DNA of 40,020 nt from Caulobacteraceae bacterium (GTDB lineage: Bacteria; Pseudomonadota; Alphaproteobacteria; Caulobacterales; Caulobacteraceae). The notes below the pieces were generated by a model. The model was not told the DNA's origin. It searched no databases and saw only the letters and a program-made list of their open reading frames with translations. Shown here one piece after another: positions 32,294 to 40,020 of this stretch. Made by a program: the position numbers and the translations under genes. Location: the NCBI GenBank assembly GCA_947441065.1, contig CANESI010000026.1:1-40020 (forward strand). Reading direction: 5' to 3'. Each line of letters starts with the position of its first letter. The first letter of the stretch is position 1.

Positions 32294-33454
32294 CTATTTG
32301 ACCAGCGATGCGCGAACGGCCCTGGCCATTTCCTCTTGTGCGATCCAGTCCTGTTCCTTATCCGCCGATGCCCAAGCCGAATTGACGGCTATCACCAGCT
32401 TGTCCTGCGGGAAGACAAAGATCTGTTGGCCAAAGATGCCCTCAGCCGCATAGCCGCCGGGGATGAGCCACATGAAAAAGCCATAGCCCCGCTCCTTGCC
32501 GAAATCATTTTGGTAGGAGGTGGCCAACTCGACCCATCTTTCAGGGACCATCGGCTTGCCCTGAGCGACGCCGTCTTCGAGCAGAAACTGGCCCAATCGT
32601 GCATAGTCGCGAAGGGTCATGGATAGGCAACACCCGCCGCGCTCATGACCGCCTTGATCGGTCATCCAGACCGCATCCTGCTCCATGCCGTAAGGCTGCC
32701 ATATCTTCTCGGACATATAGGTCGAGAGCGGCTTGCCCACGGCGGTGGACACAAGCAGACCGGTCAGATCCGTCTCGCCCGTATTATAGACAAACTTGGA
32801 GCCGGGCGGATGGGCGCGGGGCAGTTTGCGCATGTAGGAGATGATCGGATTGACGCCCGGCTCATCGGTCTGAAGCCCGACGCGGGCCACGTCCGAATTG
32901 GGGTCCTGATAGTCCTCGTTCCATTTGACGCCAGAGGTCATGGTGATCAGTTGGCGCACTGAGACATCATCATAGGCGCTGCCCTTAAGCTCGGGCAGAT
33001 AGGTACTGACCTTGTCGTTCAGACTGGTGATCTTCCCATCTGCAATCGCTGCGCCGACAAGGATGGCGGTCACCGATTTTGCCACTGAAAAGGAGGTCCA
33101 GCGTTCTTGCGGCGTGCGACCGAGGCCATAGCGTTCCAAAAGGATTTTGCCGTCCTGGAGAACCAGTAGGCCCGACGTGTTCATCGTCTTCATATAGGTG
33201 GCGATGGTTTGCGGCTTGCCCTGCCAGGTCCAGGTTGGGTTGATCTCCTGCTCCGCCTTGGGCAATTCACGCACCGTCGCGCCGCGCGCGACCACCTTAA
33301 CGGGGAAGGCATCTTCCATATGGCGATAGCCCCAAGCCTGCTGCTTGGGCGTCCAAGATAGGACTGAGGGCGTTAGGGTCGGCGGGTCGGCGGCAAAGGC
33401 CGCTGTGCCGAGACTGAGGGATAGGACGGCAATTCCAGTCAGAAGTCGCATCAC
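32294..33454 (-). CDS. Secreted serine hydrolase of the beta-lactamase/penicillin-binding-protein fold
   Basis: The 386-residue protein has a signal peptide ending TAAFA. The nucleophile motif is SVAK (Ser123, Lys126) in TSFSVAKSVTAILVG, and Tyr223 in FVYNTGETD is the probable general base. FGQQIFVFPQDKLVIAVNSAW matches the third conserved region of class C-like esterases and 6-aminohexanoate-dimer-hydrolase-like enzymes. Esterase or amidase activity on a small substrate in the periplasm is more likely than beta-lactam resistance. The start is a GTG at 33454 or the ATG directly after it, with GGAGAGA upstream. It lies 40 bases after the CoA-transferase gene and 122 bases before the beta-helix gene, so it may belong to the same transcript. 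Confidence 0.85.
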   Translation of the reverse strand: MMRLLTGIAVLSLSLGTAAFAADPPTLTPSVLSWTPKQQAWGYRHMEDAFPVKVVARGATVRELPKAEQEINPTWTWQGKPQTIATYMKTMNTSGLLVLQDGKILLERYGLGRTPQERWTSFSVAKSVTAILVGAAIADGKITSLNDKVSTYLPELKGSAYDDVSVRQLITMTSGVKWNEDYQDPNSDVARVGLQTDEPGVNPIISYMRKLPRAHPPGSKFVYNTGETDLTGLLVSTAVGKPLSTYMSEKIWQPYGMEQDAVWMTDQGGHERGGCCLSMTLRDYARLGQFLLEDGVAQGKPMVPERWVELATSYQNDFGKERGYGFFMWLIPGGYAAEGIFGQQIFVFPQDKLVIAVNSAWASADKEQDWIAQEEMARAVRASLVK

Positions 33455-33494
33455 GCTCTCTCCTTTGGACTTGGGTTATCTAGGTCAGAATGAC

Positions 33495-34667
33495 CTAGAT
33501 TAGGGCCTCTATTTCATCCGGCCGCAGGCCAGCGGCTTCTAAAATCTCACGGGTATGTTCACCCAGCTTGGGTGCAGCCCGGCCAACGGGGGGCGCGCCT
33601 TCCGGGAAGCGGGCCGGGGAGGCGGGAGCGCGGAAGGTGCCGCCCCAGCCATCCTCGACCTCTATGAAACAGCCTGCCGCCTCGGCCATGTCGGAGTTGG
33701 CGAGATCGGCCAAGGTGCTCATCGGCGCCCAGGCCAGATCGACCTCATCCAGTCGCGCGCCAGCCTGCTCTAAGGTCAATTTGGCAAAGCCCGCATCGCA
33801 CAGGGCGCGGACCTCTCGCGTGGTGTCGAGGTCGATGATCGGCGGTTCAAATCGCGCCTGACCGATCATCTCGAGATAGCCGAGCGCGGTCATCATCTTG
33901 TCAAAACAGTTGGGCGCGCGCGGAACGATACAGAGCCATCGGTCATCGGCGGTGCGGAAATAGCCCGCTATGCCATTGGGCCGATCATTACGCGGCTGAG
34001 CCGTCACCACCTCGCCATAGCGCAGATGTAGGGCCAGATCCCAGCTTATGGCATAGGCGCCGGCTCGGATCAGGCTGGTCTCTACCAGACGACCCCGACC
34101 AGTCGATGTCCGCTCATGCAGGGCGGCGAGCACGGCTGAGGCGGTGGCCAGCGCCGTCACATGGTCGCCAAAGCCGGGCCGCGAGGTGAAAGGCTCTTGA
34201 TCAGGCGGGATGGTGGCGTGGGCCACGCCGCTGCGGGTCCAGAAGGCGGTCATGTCAAAGGCGGGCACATCGGCCTCTGGGCCGACCAGCCCATAGCCGG
34301 TGACTGCGGCATAGATCAGCCGGGGCATCTCGGCCTTGAGGCTGTCATAGTCGAGGCCAAGGCGCTTGAGCGATCCAGGGCGGGTATTTGTGATGAAGAT
34401 GTCGGCTTGGCTGAGCAGGATCTTGAGCGCCCGCTTGCCTTCGGGCGTGGTGATATTGAGGACGACGCCCTTCTTGCCCCGGTTCTCATTGGTGAAGACG
34501 GGATTGCCCGGGCTCTCGGCGGTGTCGGGTTGAAAGGTGCGGGTCGCATCGCCGGTCGGGCTTTCGACCTTGATCACCTCAGCGCCCCAATCGGCCATGA
34601 CGGCGGCGCAGCTCGGCCCTGCGACCCATGTGGCCATCTCAACGACCTTTAGACCCTCAAGCAGCAT
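33495..34667 (-). CDS. Family III CoA-transferase (CaiB/BaiF type)
   Basis: The 390-residue product shows the family III fold: LEGLKVVEMATWVAGP at the start, MADWGAEVIKVESPTGD, NRGKKGVVLNITTPEGK, and the catalytic Asp138 in VPAFDMTAFWTRSG. These enzymes move CoA from one acyl-CoA to another carboxylic acid, forming a mixed anhydride with the Asp. GGAGG is well placed before the ATG at 34667. The SDR gene ends 31 bases upstream. Together they suggest activation of a carboxylic acid to its CoA ester followed or preceded by alcohol oxidation. The acid is not known. Racemases such as AMACR share the fold and are an alternative. Confidence 0.88.
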   Translation of the reverse strand: MLLEGLKVVEMATWVAGPSCAAVMADWGAEVIKVESPTGDATRTFQPDTAESPGNPVFTNENRGKKGVVLNITTPEGKRALKILLSQADIFITNTRPGSLKRLGLDYDSLKAEMPRLIYAAVTGYGLVGPEADVPAFDMTAFWTRSGVAHATIPPDQEPFTSRPGFGDHVTALATASAVLAALHERTSTGRGRLVETSLIRAGAYAISWDLALHLRYGEVVTAQPRNDRPNGIAGYFRTADDRWLCIVPRAPNCFDKMMTALGYLEMIGQARFEPPIIDLDTTREVRALCDAGFAKLTLEQAGARLDEVDLAWAPMSTLADLANSDMAEAAGCFIEVEDGWGGTFRAPASPARFPEGAPPVGRAAPKLGEHTREILEAAGLRPDEIEALI

Positions 34668-34698
34668 GGTCGCCTCCTGTCAGAGCCTGATTGGCTGA

Positions 34699-35526
34699 CT
34701 AAACATTGGCACCGGGAGCGACCGTTTCAAAACTCGTCCGCCCACCGGCGATCATGCCGCCATCGACGACCAGATCGTGGGAATTGATATAGGCCCCCTC
34801 ATCGGAGGCGAGGAACAGGGCGGCGGTGGCGATGTCGTGTGGCTGGCCCGAGCGATGGAGGGGCGTGGCCTTGGCGAGGTTCTTGGTCAGCTTGGCCATC
34901 TTGGCGTCGGCATCGGCTGGGTCCAGACCGGCCGATACAGACGATCCGCCAAAGAAGATCGGCGTGGCAATGGCCCCGGGCGAGATGCAGTTGACGGTGA
35001 TCCCGTACTGGCCAAGCTCCATCCCCGCCATTTCCGTGGCGCGCTTCACGCCGGCCTTGGCGATGGAATAGAGATAGCCGCCCATGTGCCCGCGCAGGGC
35101 GGCAACCGATGAGTTGTTGATAATGGCCCCGCGTCCCTGCGCCTTCATGATCGGCGCGGCATAGCGGATGCCGAACAGGACACTGCCGAGCAGCAGGTCC
35201 ATGGCATAACGATAGTCCTCGGCGCTCATGGTGTCGGCATCACCGCGCGTTGGGCCACCGGCATTGTTGAACAGGCAATCGAGGCGGCCAAAGCTGTCGA
35301 CGGTGGCCTCTATCGCCGCCCTAATCTGGGCCTCTTGGGTGATGTCCGCGACGATGAACTTGGCGTTGGGCCCGAGCGCCTCGACCATGGCCGCGCCCTT
35401 GTCAGCATTGCGACCGGCGATCATGACCTTGCAGCCCTCAGCGATAAAGAGTTCGACTGTGGCCTCACCAATGCCGCTCGTGCCACCGGTGATCAGTGCC
35501 GTCTTTCCCGCCAAACGTCCGCCCAT
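34699..35526 (-). CDS. SDR-family oxidoreductase
   Basis: This 275-residue classical SDR has TGGTSGIG (13-20), a basic residue after strand 2 (IAGRN) that suggests NADP use, NNAGG (87-91), Ser140, and Tyr153 and Lys157 in YLYSIAK. The C-terminus is about 20 residues longer than minimal SDRs. AGAGGAAAA precedes the ATG. It is the first gene of a minus-strand group with the CoA-transferase and serine hydrolase. It would oxidise a secondary alcohol or reduce a ketone on the pathway compound. The precise substrate cannot be read from sequence. Confidence 0.87.
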   Translation of the reverse strand: MGGRLAGKTALITGGTSGIGEATVELFIAEGCKVMIAGRNADKGAAMVEALGPNAKFIVADITQEAQIRAAIEATVDSFGRLDCLFNNAGGPTRGDADTMSAEDYRYAMDLLLGSVLFGIRYAAPIMKAQGRGAIINNSSVAALRGHMGGYLYSIAKAGVKRATEMAGMELGQYGITVNCISPGAIATPIFFGGSSVSAGLDPADADAKMAKLTKNLAKATPLHRSGQPHDIATAALFLASDEGAYINSHDLVVDGGMIAGGRTSFETVAPGANV

Positions 35527-35604
35527 ATCGCTTTTCCTCTTTTTGCTTGGTCAAAGGTCTAACATAGGCAGGGACGCCTGCAAGGCGCAGATTAGGCACC
35601 TACT

Positions 35605-37440
35605 CTAGCTGGGCGCGTACCAGATCGGTGAGCCCCAAGCCCGCTCCTCGATTGTGCGATCAGCATCCGGATAGTCGGCGCAGCGCCCCTCCTTGCGACA
35701 TTGGACCGAGGACCAGCGCGGTGTCGGCATCTCGATGACCCTTGGGTACCAATAGACGCCTTGGCTGCTTTCGAAGGTCTTATCGCGCCAGGTCACGCAG
35801 GCGTGGTTTGCGCCGGTTGAATTGCTCCAGACGGTCTCAACCGTCTCTTCAAACTTTCCGTTACGGGTCGCGCCCTTGACGATCTCGATCCGAGCAATTG
35901 GGGTCCGGTCGGCGTTAGCCTCGATACGGAAGAGCGGCGCGCGATTGCCTCTGAGCAACATGCCGCCCATGGGCGTTGACCGCTCGCGCTCGACCTTGCC
36001 GCCAGGCCCCTGACAGGACAGACCGCTATTGGCCATGGTGGCATGGAACCGCAAGCCGATACGCGGCCCGCTGGTGGCATAGACCTCGCGCCTTTTTAGA
36101 GCCGCAAAGATGCTCGCGCGCGTATTTTGCTCAGCCCAGACCCCGACAATACCGCCGGGATTAAAGCCCAGACGCGACATGTTGCGTTGGAAATTGCCGA
36201 TGCCAAAGACGCTGCCCTGCCATTGGCCCTCTTCCACATTCCCGCCCAGACCTGTGTGGGTATCGGTCGACCCGATGAAACCGACCTGCAAGGGGTTGGA
36301 TCCGGTCTTGGCCTGCATCAGGACGCCGCGACGCAGGAGGCCGCGCGCATAGCTGCCGCGCATCTGTTCCCACTCTGGCTCGCTGAAGTCGGTGAGCGGT
36401 TTGGTTCTGGAATGAGAAGTGATGTAGGTCTCGAAGTTGCAGTCCTTGCTTGTCAGACGATCCGCGTGGGGCGGCAGGCACTCGCTCGTGCCCTTTTCTT
36501 GGGTCACCTCGACCAGCCGCTCATAGCGTGTTCGCAGGGCGAGCTGTTGTTCGTCGGCGTTCTCGACATCGAAGCTGAGACCATCGCCCATATTCATATT
36601 GTGCGGGATGGCGATGGCATCGCAGCCCTCTTCAGGCCGACACTGGGCAACCAATGCGTTCCAAAGGTCGCTGGCACGCGGATAGCGGATATAGTCGATG
36701 GGATAGGCCGTAACCTGACTATTTTCGAAGATCACATTGCGATGGGTATGTGAGGCGCCGGGCGTCGCAGACCATTCAAAGCCCACAAAGGCCGTGAAGT
36801 GGCAGGGTTGATCGGCGGCATTGGCCTGCTGTTGAACCCGTGCCCATTGGCTATCTCGCGCGGCAATACAGGCCTTTGGATCCTCTTTGCAGATGTCGGT
36901 AGGCTCTGGCTTTGGCCCGGTGATGGTCGGATTGACGAGCTCTTGAAAGATCGAGCCGCCCGTCGCCTGAGTACTCTTGGTGCGGAGGTTTTTGCAGGTG
37001 GGATGGTTTGAGAATCCAGGCTCTGAGCAGGTGAACATCAGATCTAGCCATTCGGCATGGTCGGTCACAGCCATGAAGTCGAGCGGCCGATCGAGCTGGA
37101 CCGGCCCAGTCGGCAGATCAAGCCGCTGGCCCTTGGCAAATCGAAAGGCATCGGCAGGGGTCTGCAGCGTGCCATAGCCATAGGCATCGAGCGAATAGGC
37201 CGTGTGAACGTGAAGGTCGCCCCAATAGACTCGCTGGGTGCCGGGCTTGGCGTTCTCGCAATTCACCGACGCGGTCTGAGGGGAGGGGGCTTTGATAATC
37301 GCTTGGCTATCGGGAGTGCGGGGCGCTGAGCATCCAAAAAGATAGAGCGCTAAGATAACCGCACCCCAGCGGCAATGTTTCAGGTTGTGTGTCTTTAGGA
37401 GGAACTCATGGTTGTGATGATCTGCATAACACCTGTCCAT
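35605..37440 (-). CDS. DUF3604 family lipoprotein
   Basis: From an ATG at 37440 the product has about 611 residues; the frame extends to 37530, but that would lie in the receptor promoter. A hydrophobic stretch WGAVILALYLFGC ends in a lipobox-like LFGC, so the mature protein is likely a lipoprotein anchored by that Cys. GDLHVHTAYSLDAYGYG, MAVTDHAEWLDLM and GSTDTHTGLGGNVEEG hold histidines and aspartates in the pattern of PHP-type metal phosphoesterases, which DUF3604 resembles. No activity is established for the family. It is common in marine and soil bacteria near TonB receptors, as here. It is divergent from the second receptor. Confidence 0.85.
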   Translation of the reverse strand: MDRCYADHHNHEFLLKTHNLKHCRWGAVILALYLFGCSAPRTPDSQAIIKAPSPQTASVNCENAKPGTQRVYWGDLHVHTAYSLDAYGYGTLQTPADAFRFAKGQRLDLPTGPVQLDRPLDFMAVTDHAEWLDLMFTCSEPGFSNHPTCKNLRTKSTQATGGSIFQELVNPTITGPKPEPTDICKEDPKACIAARDSQWARVQQQANAADQPCHFTAFVGFEWSATPGASHTHRNVIFENSQVTAYPIDYIRYPRASDLWNALVAQCRPEEGCDAIAIPHNMNMGDGLSFDVENADEQQLALRTRYERLVEVTQEKGTSECLPPHADRLTSKDCNFETYITSHSRTKPLTDFSEPEWEQMRGSYARGLLRRGVLMQAKTGSNPLQVGFIGSTDTHTGLGGNVEEGQWQGSVFGIGNFQRNMSRLGFNPGGIVGVWAEQNTRASIFAALKRREVYATSGPRIGLRFHATMANSGLSCQGPGGKVERERSTPMGGMLLRGNRAPLFRIEANADRTPIARIEIVKGATRNGKFEETVETVWSNSTGANHACVTWRDKTFESSQGVYWYPRVIEMPTPRWSSVQCRKEGRCADYPDADRTIEERAWGSPIWYAPS

Positions 37441-37471
37441 CAGATTTGGCTCCGTTCCTAACCCGCGCAAA

Positions 37472-37500
37472 TTGACATTTACCCTTAGTACCCTAACAGT
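37472..37500 (+). promoter_or_regulatory. Candidate promoter of the second TonB receptor gene with a TTAG-N4-CTAA element
   Basis: TTGACA (37472-37477), a perfect -35, is followed by a CTAACAG region near 37493-37499 that partly fits the alphaproteobacterial -10. TTAGTACCCTAA (37485-37496) sits across the spacer and the -10. It has the same half-sites and spacing (TTAG, 4 bases, CTAA) as the MarR-site palindrome at 21583-21602. The receptor starts at 37573. Both assignments are from sequence only. Confidence 0.45.
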
Positions 37501-37572
37501 ATCTGACAAGATGCTTTGGGGACTCGTCAAGGAACGAACCTAGGCCGGACCAAAACTATTTGGGGAATTTTC

Positions 37573-39936
37573 ATGGTCATATCGACAGCCAAATCACGCA
37601 AGCGCGCGCTTGTCATCGCAACCGCGCTTAGCACCAGCTTAAGCCTCGCCGCCCCAACGCTTGCTCACGCGGCGGACCAACCGGGCTTAGCGATTGAAGA
37701 GGTGGTCGTTACCGCCCGCAAGCGCGAGGAAAACCTGCAAGAAACGCCCATTGCCATTTCGGCCATCAAGGGTGCAGAGCTTGAGGCCCGAGGGGCCGCG
37801 GACCTCTCGGCGGTCGAATCCTTAGCCCCCAATGTTCACTTCTCCACCAGTCAGCCGACATCGGGTCTGTCTGGAGCGACCGCCGTCTTTATTCGCGGCA
37901 TTGGTCAGCGCGACTTCACCATCAATGTCGATCCAGCAGTCGGTATCTATTTTGATGGCGTCTATGTCGGTCGCTCAATCGGCGCCCTGATGGATCTGGT
38001 CGAGATTGATCGGGTCGAGGTCCTACGCGGTCCGCAAAACACCCTGTTTGGCCGAAATACCATCGGCGGGGCCATCAGTGTCATGACCAAGGCCCCCAGC
38101 CAAACCTTTGGCGGATGGGTCAAGGCGGGCGTTGGTGAAGCGGGATATGTGGACCTGACCGCGACGGTCAATGTTCCCATTTCCGACAAGGTGCGTACCA
38201 AGTTCAGCGCCTTCTATCGCCATCAGGACGGCTATGTGAACGCCCTGCAATATAGCGACGTTAAGCTGGGTGAAGACGATGTGAAGGGCGCGCGCGCCAA
38301 GATCGTCTTTGACGTCACCCCCACGGCGACCTTCGAGATCTCTGGCGACATCGCCCGTACCGCCAATACGCCGGGCGCAGTTGTGCCCGTGGTCCTCAAT
38401 ACGCTTTTGCCTGTGGGTACGGTCGGGACGGGCCCGTTCAACAGCTTCTTCAATAATAACCTGGCCCTTTCGGGGGATGCAGCTTGTAGAACCACAGCGG
38501 GTCATGCAACCAACAGCAAGTGCTTTGGCTCGGTCTGGCTGCCCTCATCTCCCTATGCCTCAAACGCAGTCTTTACCGATAAGCTGGGTCGTAAGGTCAA
38601 GCCTGAGAACAGCTTGGACACCAACGGCATCAGCGCCACCCTCTCGGCTAAGACGCCCTTTGGTCAGTTGAAGTCCATTACCGCCTATCGCGACTTCAAT
38701 GCCGTGACCTTCAATGACCTCGATTTCACGCCCTACAATCTGTTTGCCAACAACCACCCTGAATTTTCGCAAGAGCAGTTCTCGCAGGAGGTTCAGCTCG
38801 TTGGGTCAACCGAAGACGGCAAGATCGACTATGTGACCGGCCTCTACTACTTCAAGGAGAAGGGGTTGGAGCGGATCTATAACCAAGTCATCACCGCCTA
38901 CAATGCCACGACCAATCCCGGCGGTTTGGCACAGGATATTTTCCGCAATATCGAGAACACCTCGCGGGCCGTCTATGGCCAGATGAGCTATCACCTGACC
39001 GATAGCCTGGTTCTGACCGGTGGCGCGCGTTATTCTAAGGGCGAGAAGGCCTTTACGATCAAGAACATCCTGCCCACCGGTGCGACCGACGGTCCCTATC
39101 GCGGCAATAAGTCGGTGGATAAGCTGTCACCGACCGCAACCCTTGGCTGGAAAGTCACGGACAAGTCCTATGCCTATGCGACCTATTCCGAAGGCCTGCG
39201 CGACGGCGGCTTTGCAGCCCGCTTCTTGGGTGTGCTGCCCCGCGACCTGCCGTCCTATAATCCAGAATATGTAAAGGCCTATGAGATCGGATCGAAGAAC
39301 GTGCTGTTCAACGACCGGCTTCGCTTGAACCTTGCGGCCTTCCGCACGGACTATAACGACATGCAGGTCGATGCGACCGTGCCGCCTTCGCTGCAGATTT
39401 CTCAGCAGTCTACAATCCTGAACCTTGCTCAGGCGCAAGTGAAGGGCGTTGAGGGCGAGTTTGATGCGCGTTTGACCCAGTGGCTGCGGATCGACGGTTC
39501 GGTCGGCTATCTCGATGCCAAGATTAAGAATGTTCTCGGTGGCCGGGTTAGCTCCGGTGCCTTTGGCATCACGACCGCGACCCATCTGCCCTACACGCCG
39601 GAATGGACGGGCAATCTGGGGGTCTTGGTGACTGCGCCTTTGGGTGACTTCGGCAAGGCTGCCGCCCGTCTTGATGTCAGCTATGCCGACAGCCAATGGT
39701 CTGGGATCGATGGCAACTATCAGACCAAACTGCCATCGCGGAGTCTGCTGAATGGCTCCATCCGCCTGCTACCCAACTCTGGCCGCTGGGAAGCCTCGGT
39801 AAATGTCAAAAACCTGACCGACGAGAAATATTTCGTACAGAAGACCAATATCCAGGCCCTGAACTCGGCCTTCGGTGCCATTGGCCGTCCACGCTCCATC
39901 TATGCCACCGTGACCTATCGGTTCGGCGGAGAATAG
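37573..39936 (+). CDS. TonB-dependent outer-membrane receptor
   Basis: From the ATG at 37573 the protein has 787 residues. A signal peptide ends APTLAHA, followed by a TonB box region IEEVVVTARKREENLQETP. The plug shows VFIRGIGQRDFTI, AVGIYFDGVYVGR, VEVLRGPQNTLFGRNTIGGAISVMT. The barrel ends YATVTYRFGGE. The frame also opens at a TTG (37516), but TTTGGGGAATTTTC directly before the ATG resembles the other receptor's leader and the signal peptide starts there. It belongs to the large group of sphingomonad/caulobacter receptors with no STN domain. Substrate is unknown; its neighbour is the divergent DUF3604 lipoprotein gene. Confidence 0.93.
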   Translation: MVISTAKSRKRALVIATALSTSLSLAAPTLAHAADQPGLAIEEVVVTARKREENLQETPIAISAIKGAELEARGAADLSAVESLAPNVHFSTSQPTSGLSGATAVFIRGIGQRDFTINVDPAVGIYFDGVYVGRSIGALMDLVEIDRVEVLRGPQNTLFGRNTIGGAISVMTKAPSQTFGGWVKAGVGEAGYVDLTATVNVPISDKVRTKFSAFYRHQDGYVNALQYSDVKLGEDDVKGARAKIVFDVTPTATFEISGDIARTANTPGAVVPVVLNTLLPVGTVGTGPFNSFFNNNLALSGDAACRTTAGHATNSKCFGSVWLPSSPYASNAVFTDKLGRKVKPENSLDTNGISATLSAKTPFGQLKSITAYRDFNAVTFNDLDFTPYNLFANNHPEFSQEQFSQEVQLVGSTEDGKIDYVTGLYYFKEKGLERIYNQVITAYNATTNPGGLAQDIFRNIENTSRAVYGQMSYHLTDSLVLTGGARYSKGEKAFTIKNILPTGATDGPYRGNKSVDKLSPTATLGWKVTDKSYAYATYSEGLRDGGFAARFLGVLPRDLPSYNPEYVKAYEIGSKNVLFNDRLRLNLAAFRTDYNDMQVDATVPPSLQISQQSTILNLAQAQVKGVEGEFDARLTQWLRIDGSVGYLDAKIKNVLGGRVSSGAFGITTATHLPYTPEWTGNLGVLVTAPLGDFGKAAARLDVSYADSQWSGIDGNYQTKLPSRSLLNGSIRLLPNSGRWEASVNVKNLTDEKYFVQKTNIQALNSAFGAIGRPRSIYATVTYRFGGE

Positions 39937-39956
39937 ACCAAGGGGCACGGTTTAAG

Positions 39957-39990
39957 GACCGGCGCGAGGCATCTCTATCTCGCGCCGGTC
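39957..39990 (+). terminator. Terminator hairpin after the second TonB receptor gene
   Basis: GACCGGCGCGAG (39957-39968) and CTCGCGCCGGTC (39979-39990) form a perfect 12-bp GC-rich stem around a 10-base loop, starting 21 bases after the stop codon. The sequence after it (TTGGCTTGG) is only moderately T-rich. It is the strongest hairpin in the window. Confidence 0.7.
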
Positions 39991-40020
39991 TTGGCTTGGC
40001 TAGGCCTCAGCTTTCAAACC

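Noticed and set aside
32294-33454. Serine hydrolase as a beta-lactamase
   Set aside because: The SxxK motif and the third region fit esterase/amidase relatives; the YxN and KTG pattern of class C beta-lactamases is not clear.
36127-36753. Plus-strand open frame of 208 codons opposite the DUF3604 gene
   Set aside because: It mirrors conserved DUF3604 coding sequence and has no start context or family features.
1-40020. CRISPR array, tRNA, insertion sequence or prophage
   Set aside because: I saw no regularly spaced repeats, no cloverleaf-like tRNA sequence, no transposase or integrase motifs, and no phage structural genes.

Overview
The window looks like a chromosomal segment of a high-GC, Gram-negative alphaproteobacterium, most likely Caulobacterales or Sphingomonadales. 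The signs are two large TonB-dependent receptors with the plug motifs usual in those orders, several periplasmic proteins with signal peptides, an IlvD-type sugar-acid dehydratase, a partial TTGACGG-type promoter, and many ATGA-type stop/start overlaps. I cannot name a genus. I saw no rRNA, tRNA, CRISPR array, insertion sequence or prophage gene. Almost all of the window is coding and no gene-free stretch exceeds about 300 bases.

Region 1 (1-12009) is a D-galactoside utilisation locus. A sodium/solute symporter (cut by the left edge) faces a plus-strand run: GH36 alpha-galactosidase, SMP-30-type sugar lactonase, GH42 beta-galactosidase and a TetR regulator. A second, tightly coupled operon follows: IlvD/Edd-family dehydratase, SDR dehydrogenase, 2-dehydro-3-deoxygalactonokinase and KDPGal aldolase. 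An aldose 1-epimerase converges on it. Together these give uptake, release of galactose, mutarotation, and a complete De Ley-Doudoroff route to pyruvate and glyceraldehyde 3-phosphate. The SDR as galactose dehydrogenase and the IlvD protein as galactonate dehydratase are inferred from context.

Region 2 (12010-21552) is the least conventional part. One block has a PhyH-type Fe(II)/2-oxoglutarate oxygenase, an aldo/keto reductase and an alpha/beta-hydrolase. After a 293-base promoter-bearing gap comes an alpha/beta-hydrolase, an APH-fold kinase, a divergent enolase paralogue, a D-2-hydroxyacid dehydrogenase and an alpha/beta-hydrolase whose nucleophile serine is alanine. The last four are coupled by 4-base overlaps or a 1-base gap. 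A stand-alone MetE-like zinc protein converges on them. The enolase paralogue keeps metal ligands and catalytic lysines but has E-to-D and H-to-A changes near the substrate C3 hydroxyl. I propose an undescribed phosphorylation/dehydration/reduction pathway for a substituted glycerate-like acid.

Region 3 (21702-27394) starts with a MarR regulator divergent from the MetE-like gene across a perfect 9-bp-arm palindrome. A minus-strand operon (DUF3237 protein, MFS transporter, carboxymuconolactone-decarboxylase-like protein, VOC protein), a second DUF3237 gene and a flavin-dependent monooxygenase of the acyl-CoA dehydrogenase fold follow. This resembles accessory catabolism of an aromatic or cyclic compound.

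Region 4 (27396-40020) has two TonB-dependent receptors flanking a minus-strand set: DUF3604 lipoprotein, SDR, family III CoA-transferase, beta-lactamase-fold serine hydrolase, and a secreted beta-helix protein translationally coupled to a diheme c-type cytochrome-like protein. Degenerate copies of the MarR-site core occur in three further promoter regions, which hints that regions 2-4 may share control.
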